A DNA stretch of 28,177 nt from an uncultured beta proteobacterium (GCA_903892315.1 CAITHY010000190.1:1-28177), one strand, 5' to 3'; positions 1 through 6,221 are shown, counted from the first letter of the stretch. A program made the numbers and translations. Notes: a model not told the origin generated them from the letters alone.

Positions 1-95
1 AGTCTAAGTTGGCACTGTGAACTTGCAAAACGCTCACGCCCACAAGGTAAAGATCGTTCCGGATGCTTGCGCATCGGTTCAAGGAACTATTGGCC
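1..95 (-). ncRNA. ssrS: Candidate 6S RNA (ssrS), 5' part only, cut by window edge
   Basis: The minus strand directly after zapA is non-coding in the visible part. It carries a short hairpin GATGC-GCAA-GCATC with a GNRA-type loop, followed by a stretch resembling the 5' half of enterobacterial 6S RNA (GAT, a T-run, ACC, TGTGGGCG). In gamma- and betaproteobacteria the 6S RNA gene commonly lies just downstream of zapA on the same strand, so position supports the call. The 3' half that would form the closing stem is outside the window, and the exact 5' end is not visible; it may overlap the zapA stop codon. 6S RNA binds the housekeeping RNA polymerase in stationary phase. Confidence 0.45.
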
Positions 96-432
96 TTGGC
101 GAACCAGGCAGGGAAAGGGTTTGCATCAAAGCATCTACTTGGTCCTCTAGCTCTCGAATCTGCCCTTGAAGACGGGTCACTTCATCGGCGCTCATATTGG
201 AGGAAGTGCTTTGCTGCGATGGATTTTTTTGTAATGTGATGAGGTCGCCAGCAATTTTTAGTGCGGCCATCATGCTTGCTCGTTCAATACTACGGTTACC
301 ACCATTGATGGCCAGTTGAATTTGTTCATCTACCAAGACACACGCTGCCCGGAGTAATGGCTCATGCTCAGCACTGGTTGCCAGGGTAATTTTCTGACCA
401 GCGAGACTTACCTCAATGCGTTGTTGGCTCAT
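79..432 (-). CDS. zapA: Cell division protein ZapA
   Basis: ZapA binds FtsZ and promotes bundling of the Z-ring at midcell. The protein (117 aa) shows the family N-terminus with RIEVSLAGQKITL, a central stretch with RAACVLVDEQI and ASMMAALKIAGDL, and a C-terminal coiled coil ending in a Pro-rich tail. Two in-frame ATGs exist, at 438 and 432. I chose 432 because AGAGG lies six bases upstream of it, while it directly abuts the first ATG. The gene overlaps the upstream coiled-coil gene by about 20 nt, so the two are translationally linked. A likely 6S RNA follows. Length and order are normal for the family. Confidence 0.88.
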   Translation of the reverse strand: MSQQRIEVSLAGQKITLATSAEHEPLLRAACVLVDEQIQLAINGGNRSIERASMMAALKIAGDLITLQKNPSQQSTSSNMSADEVTRLQGQIRELEDQVDALMQTLSLPGSPRPIVP

Positions 433-697
433 TCTCATCCTCTGGGTTATTTGGTGGGATAGCTTCGCCTAATAGATTGAGTTGGCGGCCGTCACTTTGT
501 TCAGGCAGGCGACTTAGGATATGTTGAATACGCTTTTGCGCATCTTCAATCTTATTTTCAAGCTGACTGCGCTCTTGCTTTAGCGGCTTTATGGCTTCGG
601 TGATCAGTTGAATTTTTTTAGACAGCCTCTGTAGCGCTGAGTCTATCGAACCAGGTTCAGGTGAATCGTTTGGGACATGAGGGGTATGCTCGGTCAT
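413..697 (-). CDS. Small coiled-coil protein upstream of zapA (ZapB-like)
   Basis: A 94-residue hydrophilic protein with a heptad-like helical stretch from about residue 20 to 65 (LQRLSKKIQLI through KIEDAQKRIQHIL) and acidic/proline-rich ends. No catalytic motif is seen. A small coiled-coil protein encoded directly before zapA is common in beta- and gammaproteobacteria, and by position and shape it may be a ZapB-like Z-ring accessory. That role is inferred from context, not from a recognised motif. The start ATG (695-697) has no Shine-Dalgarno; a TACAAT box ends six bases before it, so the transcript may be leaderless. Its 3' end overlaps the zapA start. Confidence 0.7.
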   Translation of the reverse strand: MTEHTPHVPNDSPEPGSIDSALQRLSKKIQLITEAIKPLKQERSQLENKIEDAQKRIQHILSRLPEQSDGRQLNLLGEAIPPNNPEDENEPTTH

Positions 698-703
698 ATG
701 GGC

Positions 704-732
704 ATTGTAGCCTTAGGAAATTGGTTTGTGCA
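704..732 (-). promoter_or_regulatory. Promoter of the zapB-like/zapA operon, possibly leaderless
   Basis: On the minus strand TGCACA (727-732) and TACAAT (704-709) are separated by 17 nt, matching the -35 (4 of 6) and -10 (5 of 6) consensus. Only six bases separate the -10 box from the ATG, so the expected start of transcription is the A of the start codon. Confidence 0.45.
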
Positions 733-748
733 GTGGTGTCTACTGGGT

Positions 749-1429
749 TTAGGGGGTGGGCACCCCTAGTAGATCAAAGTAATAGGTTTTCTCCCCATAC
801 TTCTTGGGGGAGATATAGGTTTTTTTCCCTAGACTTTGCCATTCGACTCGGTGTTGGAAGATTGGGCCATCATAGACAAAGGTATGGAATTCACCATTTT
901 CGCCGCAGGCATCGACATTCTGCGGAAGTCGGTCAATAAAATCTTGGTTAAATTCCACCCCTACAAAAGAGTCGTCTAAAAAGCTTCCATCCACACAGAC
1001 AACCCTTGCCTTAAATCCTGCTTCTAGGAATTCATGCACCATTGCTAAGCGATCTTCGTTCCAGAGTGGCAATAGAGCCGTAAGACCCGCTTTCGAGCAA
1101 ACCATTTCTTCCCATTCTCGATGTGCAATCAGATCAATATCGCCAAAAATCGCCTCTCTGATCCCTTGAGCATGCAATAGGATTAATTGATCAATAAAGC
1201 ACTGTTCATATTCCTGCCAGCTTGCTGAGATAAAGGCATTTCGTATGCCAAGGGATTTACCTTGTGCGCATATCAGTTCTTTTGTGACTCCATGGGAACG
1301 GGTTTTAACTCCAGATTCATCAAGGGCGGTGAGGAGGCAGGTGATATTGACCCCAGCCTTTTGAGCTCGCCAAAGCGCTAAACATGAATCTTTACCCCCG
1401 CTCCAGGAAGCCATTGACTGCGTGGACAT
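749..1429 (-). CDS. DUF71/COG2102 PP-loop ATPase (Dph6-like fold), probable B12-salvage enzyme
   Basis: A 226-aa member of the adenine nucleotide alpha-hydrolase (PP-loop) superfamily. The ATP-binding loop SGGKDS is at residues 10-15, the family motif GDIDL followed by HREWEE at 96-108, and CGENGEFHT at 175-183. Archaeal and eukaryotic relatives (Dph6) amidate diphthine, but bacteria lack diphthamide. Comparative genomics has linked a bacterial DUF71 subgroup to B12 salvage. Placement next to btuM, a cobalamin riboswitch and btuB supports that subgroup. The exact reaction is unknown; an ATP-dependent amidation or ligation on a corrinoid is inference. ATG at 1427-1429 is preferred over an internal ATG at 1412 because AAGG lies about ten bases upstream. 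It is divergent from btuM. Confidence 0.82.
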   Translation of the reverse strand: MSTQSMASWSGGKDSCLALWRAQKAGVNITCLLTALDESGVKTRSHGVTKELICAQGKSLGIRNAFISASWQEYEQCFIDQLILLHAQGIREAIFGDIDLIAHREWEEMVCSKAGLTALLPLWNEDRLAMVHEFLEAGFKARVVCVDGSFLDDSFVGVEFNQDFIDRLPQNVDACGENGEFHTFVYDGPIFQHRVEWQSLGKKTYISPKKYGEKTYYFDLLGVPTP

Positions 1430-1479
1430 GAATTGACTACCTTATTCAAAATAACCATCTAAAACCCATGAATTGGGGA

Positions 1480-1499
1480 TAAAATTCTCAAAACCAATT
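1480..1499 (+). promoter_or_regulatory. Candidate btuM -10 box flanked by inverted repeat
   Basis: TAAAAT at 1480-1485 could be the btuM -10 element; no good -35 is seen. AATTGG (1471-1476) and CCAATT (1494-1499) form an inverted repeat bracketing it, which could be an operator. The only support is symmetry and position. Confidence 0.25.
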
Positions 1500-1516
1500 T
1501 CTGGAGAGCCTGCATA

Positions 1517-2092
1517 GTGAGTTTATCTAAAAGACAGAACATCTTTTTAATTTTCGGGTTGTCAGCCATCATGTGGCTTACACGTGGCCACCATATGGCA
1601 TCTCTCACCCATCTTCCAGATGCATCGTGGGCTATTTTCTTCATCGTAGGTTTTTATTTTTCAAGCTTTGCCGTTATCGCTCTGTTCTTGGCCCAAGCAT
1701 TCTTAATTGATTATTTGGTCCTCACGCAACTGGGTATCGGTCAATCCTGCTTCACCATTGCTTACTCTTTCTTATTGCCTGCTTACCTATCTCTTTGGTT
1801 CGCCGGTAAGTGGATCTCTAGGCGTTATACGCTGAACTTAGCTGGCTTTAAGAATCTTATTCTTTCAGCGGTTTCAGGAATTATTATTTGTGAGCTCATC
1901 TCAAGTGGTAGTTACTATTTCATCAATGTTCCAGGCACCGCCTCCGTTGGTGAATTTATGGGTAGACTTGCTCTTTATCTTCCACAAGCTTTGGTGATTA
2001 CGATGAGTTATCTGATCGTTGCCTTGGTTACTCATTTAGTCATGATTGCTGCAGCACATAAAGCAACGTCGCCAAGCAAGATCAAGTTCTAA
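1517..2092 (+). CDS. btuM: BtuM-like cobalamin transporter (ECF S-component type membrane protein)
   Basis: A very hydrophobic 191-aa protein with about six predicted membrane segments. The N-terminal region carries TRGHHMASL and LPDASWAIFF, and a single cysteine at residue 78 (GQSCFTIAYSF) follows the second or third helix. BtuM proteins are solitary ECF-type S-components for vitamin B12, and the Thiobacillus protein uses a conserved cysteine at about this position to bind cobalt and decyanate the vitamin. Length, topology, cysteine position and the adjacent cobalamin riboswitch plus btuB all agree. No ECF ATPases are nearby, as is usual for BtuM. The start is GTG with GGAGAG eight bases upstream. 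No terminator with a T-run follows. Confidence 0.72.
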   Translation: MSLSKRQNIFLIFGLSAIMWLTRGHHMASLTHLPDASWAIFFIVGFYFSSFAVIALFLAQAFLIDYLVLTQLGIGQSCFTIAYSFLLPAYLSLWFAGKWISRRYTLNLAGFKNLILSAVSGIIICELISSGSYYFINVPGTASVGEFMGRLALYLPQALVITMSYLIVALVTHLVMIAAAHKATSPSKIKF

Positions 2093-2093
2093 T

Positions 2094-2122
2094 TTAAGGC
2101 GGGATCCCCAATCCCGTATAAT
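2094..2122 (+). promoter_or_regulatory. Promoter of the cobalamin riboswitch/btuB transcript with embedded inverted repeat
   Basis: A perfect TATAAT is at 2117-2122; the -35 region (TTAAGG, about 2094-2099) is weak. Between them is a perfect inverted repeat, CGGGAT (2100-2105), CCCCA, ATCCCG (2111-2116), which could be an operator or a hairpin ending the btuM message, although no T-run follows. Confidence 0.5.
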
Positions 2123-2125
2123 CTC

Positions 2126-2325
2126 TAGGTTGATGGTGCTCTAGTGTCTATTCGGCATTAGAGTTAAACGGGAAGCACTAACCAAACGTGCGCTGTCCCC
2201 GCAACGGTAAGAGAATGCCTAGTTTAGGCAAAGAGTTTGAATAAGCCACTGTGTATCTAATTGCATGGGAAGGCCAAACTCCCGAATTCTCCAGCCCGGA
2301 TACCGGCCTCAACAGGTGAAATTTG
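2126..2325 (+). promoter_or_regulatory. Cobalamin (AdoCbl) riboswitch
   Basis: All landmark blocks of the cobalamin riboswitch are present in order: GGTGCT at 2135, TAAACGGGAAGC at 2165-2176, GTGCGCTGTCCCCGCAACGG at 2188-2207, AGCCACTG (the B12 box) at 2244-2251, GGGAAGGC at 2267-2274 and AGCCCGGATACCGGCC at 2293-2308. It senses a cobalamin cofactor and represses downstream expression. It lies in the btuB leader about 135 nt before the start codon. No U-tract terminator occurs between it and btuB, so control is probably at translation initiation. Confidence 0.96.
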
Positions 2326-2458
2326 CAACGTGGGTTATTGCATGCCGATGATGTTTCGCACAAGAGCGAAGCTTTGTCTTGCTGATCCATTTTGTGTATT
2401 TCAAAGATTCTAGCCAACAGGGAATTTGGCTGGGGAATCCTTATAAAAGGTGTACAAA
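2326..2458 (+). promoter_or_regulatory. Riboswitch expression platform in the btuB leader
   Basis: This non-coding stretch contains small hairpins: TTCGC/GCGAA (2355-2370), AGCCAA/TTGGCT (2412-2431) and CCTT/AAGG (2439-2450). The last pairs the btuB Shine-Dalgarno (AAAAGG at 2445-2450), so ligand binding could mask ribosome entry. The hairpins are read by eye; their coupling to the aptamer is inference. Confidence 0.5.
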
Positions 2459-4405
2459 ATGAACAGCTGTTTTCTTGCGAAAGACAAAGTAAGGCGTCGC
2501 AGCAGCACGCTTTCCACCATCCTCTTTATCTGTTTGGGATTGGGGGGTAATTACATCAGCGCCTTTGCACAAAATGCAGCATCAGTTTCTGTCGCGACTC
2601 TTAATAATCAGCTAGACCCAGTCATTGTGACTGCAACAAGAACTTCGACGCGTGCAAACGATGTTCTAGCGGATTATGTCTATATCGGTCCTGAAGAAAT
2701 TGCTGACGCAGGTCAGTCGAGCATTACTGAGTTACTACAACGCCAAAGAGGCGTTGAGGTTTCCAACAACGGCGGCGGTGTTCAGAGCGTTTTCTTGCGT
2801 GGCGCCAACTCTGCCCAAACATTAGTATTGATTGATGGGGTAAGAACTACTTCAGCACTAAATGGTGGTGCCTCATGGTCAGCCATTCCCGTCTCTCTCA
2901 TTGATCACATTGAAATTATTTTTGGGCCGCAAAGTAGCTTATATGGTTCAGATGCTATTGGTGGCGTCATTAATATTTTCACCAAAAAAGGTGTGGGGCC
3001 CGCTAAAGTAACAGCATCCACTGGATATGGGACCTATGGAACAAGCATTTCACAAGCCAGTTTATTTGGGTCAACTGAGGGTGATCAAAGCATTAGTTAT
3101 TCTGTTAGCGCAACGACGGAGAACTCAGCCGGCTTTAATACGATTGCTCCAAATAATCCTTATAAAGCCTCATACAACACTGCTAACACAATTGGCTATA
3201 CCAAGACTGGTGGCGCCGCTCAAGTGAGTCAAGAATGGGCAAAGGGTCAGTCTGTCGGCGCGCAGGTATACGCTAGTAGAAACAATAATCAGTATCCTGT
3301 TTATGGACCTGGACAAGTGCTTGGTAATCAAATCAATGAAGTCAGCACTTTAGCTTTGTATTCGAAAAATCAAATTACGGATATTTGGAATAGCAATCTG
3401 CAAGTTGCTCAATCGTATGACTCCGGCCAGGCAATTTATCCAAGTCAAACGCCTGCTTCCTGGTATCCAGCAGGAAATCCACTTACCAATACTAAGCAAA
3501 ATATCTATACCTGGCAAAATGACATCAACCTTGGACCTGATTTATTGCAACTATTGGCTGAGCGTAGAACGGTGTCGATGTATGCAACAGGAACCAATAC
3601 TCTCAACCTTGAGCAAGATACCAATTCGGTTGCAGCTGCTTATCAGTTGAAGCGGGGTGCTAATCTAGCAAACTTTAGTTTACGTAATGACAATATCACT
3701 GGATATGGTTCGCAAAATACTGGCGGAGCGTCTTATGGATATTTCTTTACTAAAGAGTTGCGGGTCAATGCAAACTACGGTACCGGTTTTAAGGCACCAT
3801 CCTTCTATGATTTGTACTATCCCAACTATGGTGTAGCGACGATTAAACCAGAAAGAAGTCAAAATACTGAAGCGGGCATACATTACGAAACACTACCGTA
3901 TGACATTCATTTTGTTGTTTACAACAATACGATTACTAACTTAATTCAATATACAACTCTGGGCTGTCCTGTTGGATATTCAACGGGTTGTGCAAGTAAC
4001 GTAGCCTCGGCCAAAATTACAGGCGCTTCTCTGGGGGGCGTTAGCCGTGTTGGGGATTTCATCTTTAAGGGATCGTTTGATCAGCAAAATCCAGTAGATC
4101 AATCCACAGGTTACGTCTTGGCTAAAAGAGCTAAACAATTTGGTAATGTCAGTGTTGAGTATAAAAAGAATGCAATCGCTGTTGGTGCTGAAGGAACCTT
4201 TCAGGCGCAACGAAACGACTATGGCAACACTGGCACCATGAATGGTTATGGCATTGCGAATTTATATGGTAGCTATGATCTTGAAAAGGACTGGAGTCTA
4301 TTTGCGCGCTGGAATAATATGTTCAACAAAAACTATCAACTGAGTTATGGATACGTTACACCGGGCTCAAACGTATTTGTTGGCATTAGATATGCTATGA
4401 AGTAA
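2459..4405 (+). CDS. btuB: TonB-dependent outer-membrane cobalamin receptor BtuB
   Basis: BtuB imports corrinoids across the outer membrane using TonB energy. The 648-aa protein has a signal peptide (basic RRR, hydrophobic core, likely cleavage after AFA near residue 37), a TonB box DPVIVTA at about 53-59, a plug domain with ITELLQRQRGVEV, VFLRGANSAQTLVLIDGVR and YGSDAIGGVINIFTKK, and a beta-barrel with many aromatic/Gly strands ending in GIRYAMK. An in-frame GTG at 2450 exists, but the ATG at 2459 has AAAAGG eight bases upstream and is preferred. The cobalamin riboswitch in its leader fixes the substrate class. A strong terminator follows. The barrel is of usual size. Confidence 0.93.
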   Translation: MNSCFLAKDKVRRRSSTLSTILFICLGLGGNYISAFAQNAASVSVATLNNQLDPVIVTATRTSTRANDVLADYVYIGPEEIADAGQSSITELLQRQRGVEVSNNGGGVQSVFLRGANSAQTLVLIDGVRTTSALNGGASWSAIPVSLIDHIEIIFGPQSSLYGSDAIGGVINIFTKKGVGPAKVTASTGYGTYGTSISQASLFGSTEGDQSISYSVSATTENSAGFNTIAPNNPYKASYNTANTIGYTKTGGAAQVSQEWAKGQSVGAQVYASRNNNQYPVYGPGQVLGNQINEVSTLALYSKNQITDIWNSNLQVAQSYDSGQAIYPSQTPASWYPAGNPLTNTKQNIYTWQNDINLGPDLLQLLAERRTVSMYATGTNTLNLEQDTNSVAAAYQLKRGANLANFSLRNDNITGYGSQNTGGASYGYFFTKELRVNANYGTGFKAPSFYDLYYPNYGVATIKPERSQNTEAGIHYETLPYDIHFVVYNNTITNLIQYTTLGCPVGYSTGCASNVASAKITGASLGGVSRVGDFIFKGSFDQQNPVDQSTGYVLAKRAKQFGNVSVEYKKNAIAVGAEGTFQAQRNDYGNTGTMNGYGIANLYGSYDLEKDWSLFARWNNMFNKNYQLSYGYVTPGSNVFVGIRYAMK

Positions 4406-4420
4406 ATTTAAGAAAAAATT

Positions 4421-4441
4421 GCCACCTTCGGGTGGCTTTTT
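4421..4441 (+). terminator. Rho-independent terminator after btuB
   Basis: GCCACC (4421-4426), loop TTCG, GGTGGC (4431-4436), then TTTTTA. A UUCG-type tetraloop hairpin with a U-run, 16 nt after the btuB stop. It ends only 11 nt before the next start codon. Confidence 0.9.
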
Positions 4442-4452
4442 ATTTACTGAAA

Positions 4453-5277
4453 ATGACTATTTTAAATTTAGATGAATTGCATCGCATTGCTTGCGTAGAA
4501 GGTCGTGATACGTATATTGATCCTACCTCTGGATATCATGTATTAACTAGTCAGGCATTATTAAAGCAAAGAAGATGTTGCGGTAATTCTTGTAGACACT
4601 GCCCTTATGGACGATTTAATGTGCGAGGTGTCGATAGTCCTGAAGTGCCAATGGCAAAACCAGTCTTAATCAACTGGACCCAAAAACAAGGGGGAGTAGA
4701 TGTTCTTTTTTGGTCAGGTGGCAAGGATAGTTTTTTAACGCTGATGCATTTGCTGGGTGAGGGCAAGAATGTAATTTTGCTCACCAGTTTTGGCGCCCAT
4801 ACGAATCGGGTTTCTATACAAGACGTCCATATTAAAGATATTGCTAAACAAGCGGAGTTGTTTAAGGTGCCACTCTGTTTAGTGCCCTTATTCCCAAATA
4901 CCGACTATAAAGAATCGATAGAGGCTGCCTTAAGCATGATTTGCTTGCAAACGGAATTGCCAATCCTGCGCTTAGTCTTTGGGGACTTACATCTGAAGGA
5001 TATCCGCCAATGGCGGGAGAAGACTTGGGGGAATTATGAAATAGATACCCCTTTATTTAATGTCCCTTATGCAGAACTTTTGCAAAGACTCTGGGCTTTT
5101 CAAGCAAGAATGGGGCTCTCGATTACGCTTGCGACAGAGGTGAAGCTAGGGAATTCGAATCTTCCCGTTGGTACTCCTTATAACCAGGAATTGGTAGACC
5201 ATTTAGAGGCCTCCGGCATAGATGGGATGCTAGAGAATGGTGAAGGTCATACTTTGGTTCTTTCAGGGTCCAGTTAA
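4453..5277 (+). CDS. DUF5522-like Cys-rich domain fused to DUF71-type PP-loop ATPase
   Basis: A 274-aa two-domain protein. Residues about 18-55 form a small cysteine-rich module with RCCGNSCRHCPYG (Cys 42, 43, 47, 50), matching the DUF5522 pattern and possibly binding a metal. Residues about 82-274 are a PP-loop ATPase with SGGKDS (88-93), GDLHL plus RQWREK (177-190) and LENGEGHT (260-267), the same landmarks as the DUF71 protein at 749-1429. It therefore seems to be a diverged second DUF71 copy with an added Cys module. It lies behind btuB, suggesting corrinoid metabolism, but the reaction is unknown. ATG at 4453 is chosen over a GTG at 4432 that lies inside the terminator stem. No Shine-Dalgarno is visible. 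Confidence 0.8.
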   Translation: MTILNLDELHRIACVEGRDTYIDPTSGYHVLTSQALLKQRRCCGNSCRHCPYGRFNVRGVDSPEVPMAKPVLINWTQKQGGVDVLFWSGGKDSFLTLMHLLGEGKNVILLTSFGAHTNRVSIQDVHIKDIAKQAELFKVPLCLVPLFPNTDYKESIEAALSMICLQTELPILRLVFGDLHLKDIRQWREKTWGNYEIDTPLFNVPYAELLQRLWAFQARMGLSITLATEVKLGNSNLPVGTPYNQELVDHLEASGIDGMLENGEGHTLVLSGSS

Positions 5278-5318
5278 GACCCCATTGAACAATGCTTTAA
5301 TTTGTTGCGTTGCAATAT

Positions 5319-5385
5319 ATTGATCTAGACAATAGACCCTCTGGCACCCGCTTTGAAAGGTAAAAAAGCCTACAATAGAGGGTCT
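5319..5385 (+). promoter_or_regulatory. Upstream region of the Crp-like gene with inverted repeats
   Basis: ATTG-N7-CAAT at 5319-5333 resembles half-sites of a Crp/Fnr box. AGACCCTC (5334-5341) and GAGGGTCT (5378-5385) are a perfect 8-bp inverted repeat bracketing a TACAAT (5371-5376) that could be the -10 element. The symmetry suggests autoregulation or a leader hairpin. Confidence 0.3.
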
Positions 5386-5399
5386 TGGAGCAAGGATTT

Positions 5400-6017
5400 A
5401 TGACCGTATTAGATAAGCATCCCGAAAAAAACCTGATTCGTCTGCAGTTAAGTCAAAACTCGGTCTTAAAAAGCTTGGATGCCTCAGCAATGGCTGATTT
5501 AGAGCGCCATTTAGAAATTGCTGACCTCAAAAAATCCGAAATATTGCTACACCAGGGTGACCACCAAATGGAGCAGTACTTTGTCTTGGATGGAATTCTG
5601 AAGCGCATTGTCTCGAGTGCGGATGCCAAAGAGATGATTTTGCGTTTTGCCATCGAAAAAGATATTGAAACAAGCTATGCTGCTTGGCGCCTTAAAACCG
5701 CCGCCCCATACAGCATTGCCTGCGTCACTAAAGCACGTGTAGCCCGAATGCCAATGAAGAAGTGGGCTGAATTCCTGGAGGAGCACAAGCCTCTCAAAGA
5801 GAGTTTTGAATTTGAGGTTATGCGTCTGATGAGTGAAATCATGGCGCATACCATTACCCTGCATATGCTTGATGCTCCAGGGCGGGTAGAGCGTTTCTTG
5901 CGTAAATATGAGGATTTGTTTGAGCTTCTCCCAAAGAAGGAGTTGGCGGCCTACCTCAATCTCTCTCCTGAGACCTTAAGTCGCCTCAAAACGAAGCATA
6001 AAGAACTCTTTGTTTAA
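5400..6017 (+). CDS. Crp/Fnr-family transcriptional regulator, likely of the oxalate genes
   Basis: A 205-aa regulator with an N-terminal cyclic-nucleotide-binding-like beta-roll (ILLHQGDHQMEQYFVLDG at about 48-65), a long dimerisation helix (about 130-157) and a C-terminal winged helix-turn-helix (KKELAAYLNLSPETLSRLKT, 179-198). It lacks the N-terminal cysteine cluster of FNR, so it probably does not sense oxygen through an Fe-S centre; the ligand is unknown. It stands immediately before oxc in the same direction, and a perfect FNR-like palindrome lies in between, so control of oxc-frc is the natural inference. ATG at 5400 is used, with GGAG nine bases upstream; an earlier TTG at 5385 is unlikely. 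The recognition helix sits very near the C-terminus. Confidence 0.85.
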   Translation: MTVLDKHPEKNLIRLQLSQNSVLKSLDASAMADLERHLEIADLKKSEILLHQGDHQMEQYFVLDGILKRIVSSADAKEMILRFAIEKDIETSYAAWRLKTAAPYSIACVTKARVARMPMKKWAEFLEEHKPLKESFEFEVMRLMSEIMAHTITLHMLDAPGRVERFLRKYEDLFELLPKKELAAYLNLSPETLSRLKTKHKELFV

Positions 6018-6047
6018 GAGCCAAAACAGCCCGCAATGACAGGATTT

Positions 6048-6083
6048 AAGGGGAAATTGACCGAAGTCAATGATGAACCCCTT
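6048..6083 (+). promoter_or_regulatory. FNR-like palindrome nested in a larger inverted repeat
   Basis: ATTGACCGAAGTCAAT (6056-6071) is a perfect 6-4-6 palindrome of the TTGAY-N4-RTCAA type bound by Crp/Fnr-family proteins. It is enclosed by AAGGGG (6048-6053) and CCCCTT (6078-6083). There is no following T-run, so a terminator is less likely. Its centre is about 88 bp before the expected oxc transcription start. Confidence 0.55.
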
Positions 6084-6139
6084 GCCCAAGCCTAATATTC
6101 ATCTCAGCCTAAGCGGGACACAAAACCCGTTATGTGATT

Positions 6140-6209
6140 TATAACTACATTGGAGACGTTAGCGAAAGCTAAATTGCGTGAGCTCTACAAGAGCAGACCC
6201 GCAATTTTT
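6140..6209 (+). promoter_or_regulatory. oxc promoter -10 and hairpin-rich 5' leader
   Basis: TATAAC (6140-6145) is a plausible -10 with no good -35, as expected for an activated promoter. The leader then holds TTAGC-GAAA-GCTAA (6159-6172), a GNRA-loop hairpin, and AAATTGCG (6171-6178) paired with CGCAATTT (6200-6207), enclosing GCTCT-ACA-AGAGC (6182-6194). The two outer helices share two bases. The second ends in TTTTT and looks like an intrinsic terminator or attenuator 12 nt before the oxc ATG. Confidence 0.45.
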
Positions 6210-6221
6210 AAATAAATTTCT

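Noticed and set aside
661..939. Plus-strand ORF of 92 aa
   Set aside because: Mostly antisense to the DUF71 gene, with no recognisable domain and a composition typical of a shadow frame.
2178..2417. Minus-strand ORF of 79 aa in the btuB leader
   Set aside because: It lies antisense to the cobalamin riboswitch, whose conserved blocks explain the sequence fully.
4432..4452. GTG start extending the DUF5522-DUF71 protein by seven residues
   Set aside because: The codon lies inside the terminator stem and the added residues are the translated T-run.
6048..6083. Terminator of the Crp-like gene
   Set aside because: The nested hairpin has no T-run after it; the FNR-like symmetry is a better explanation.
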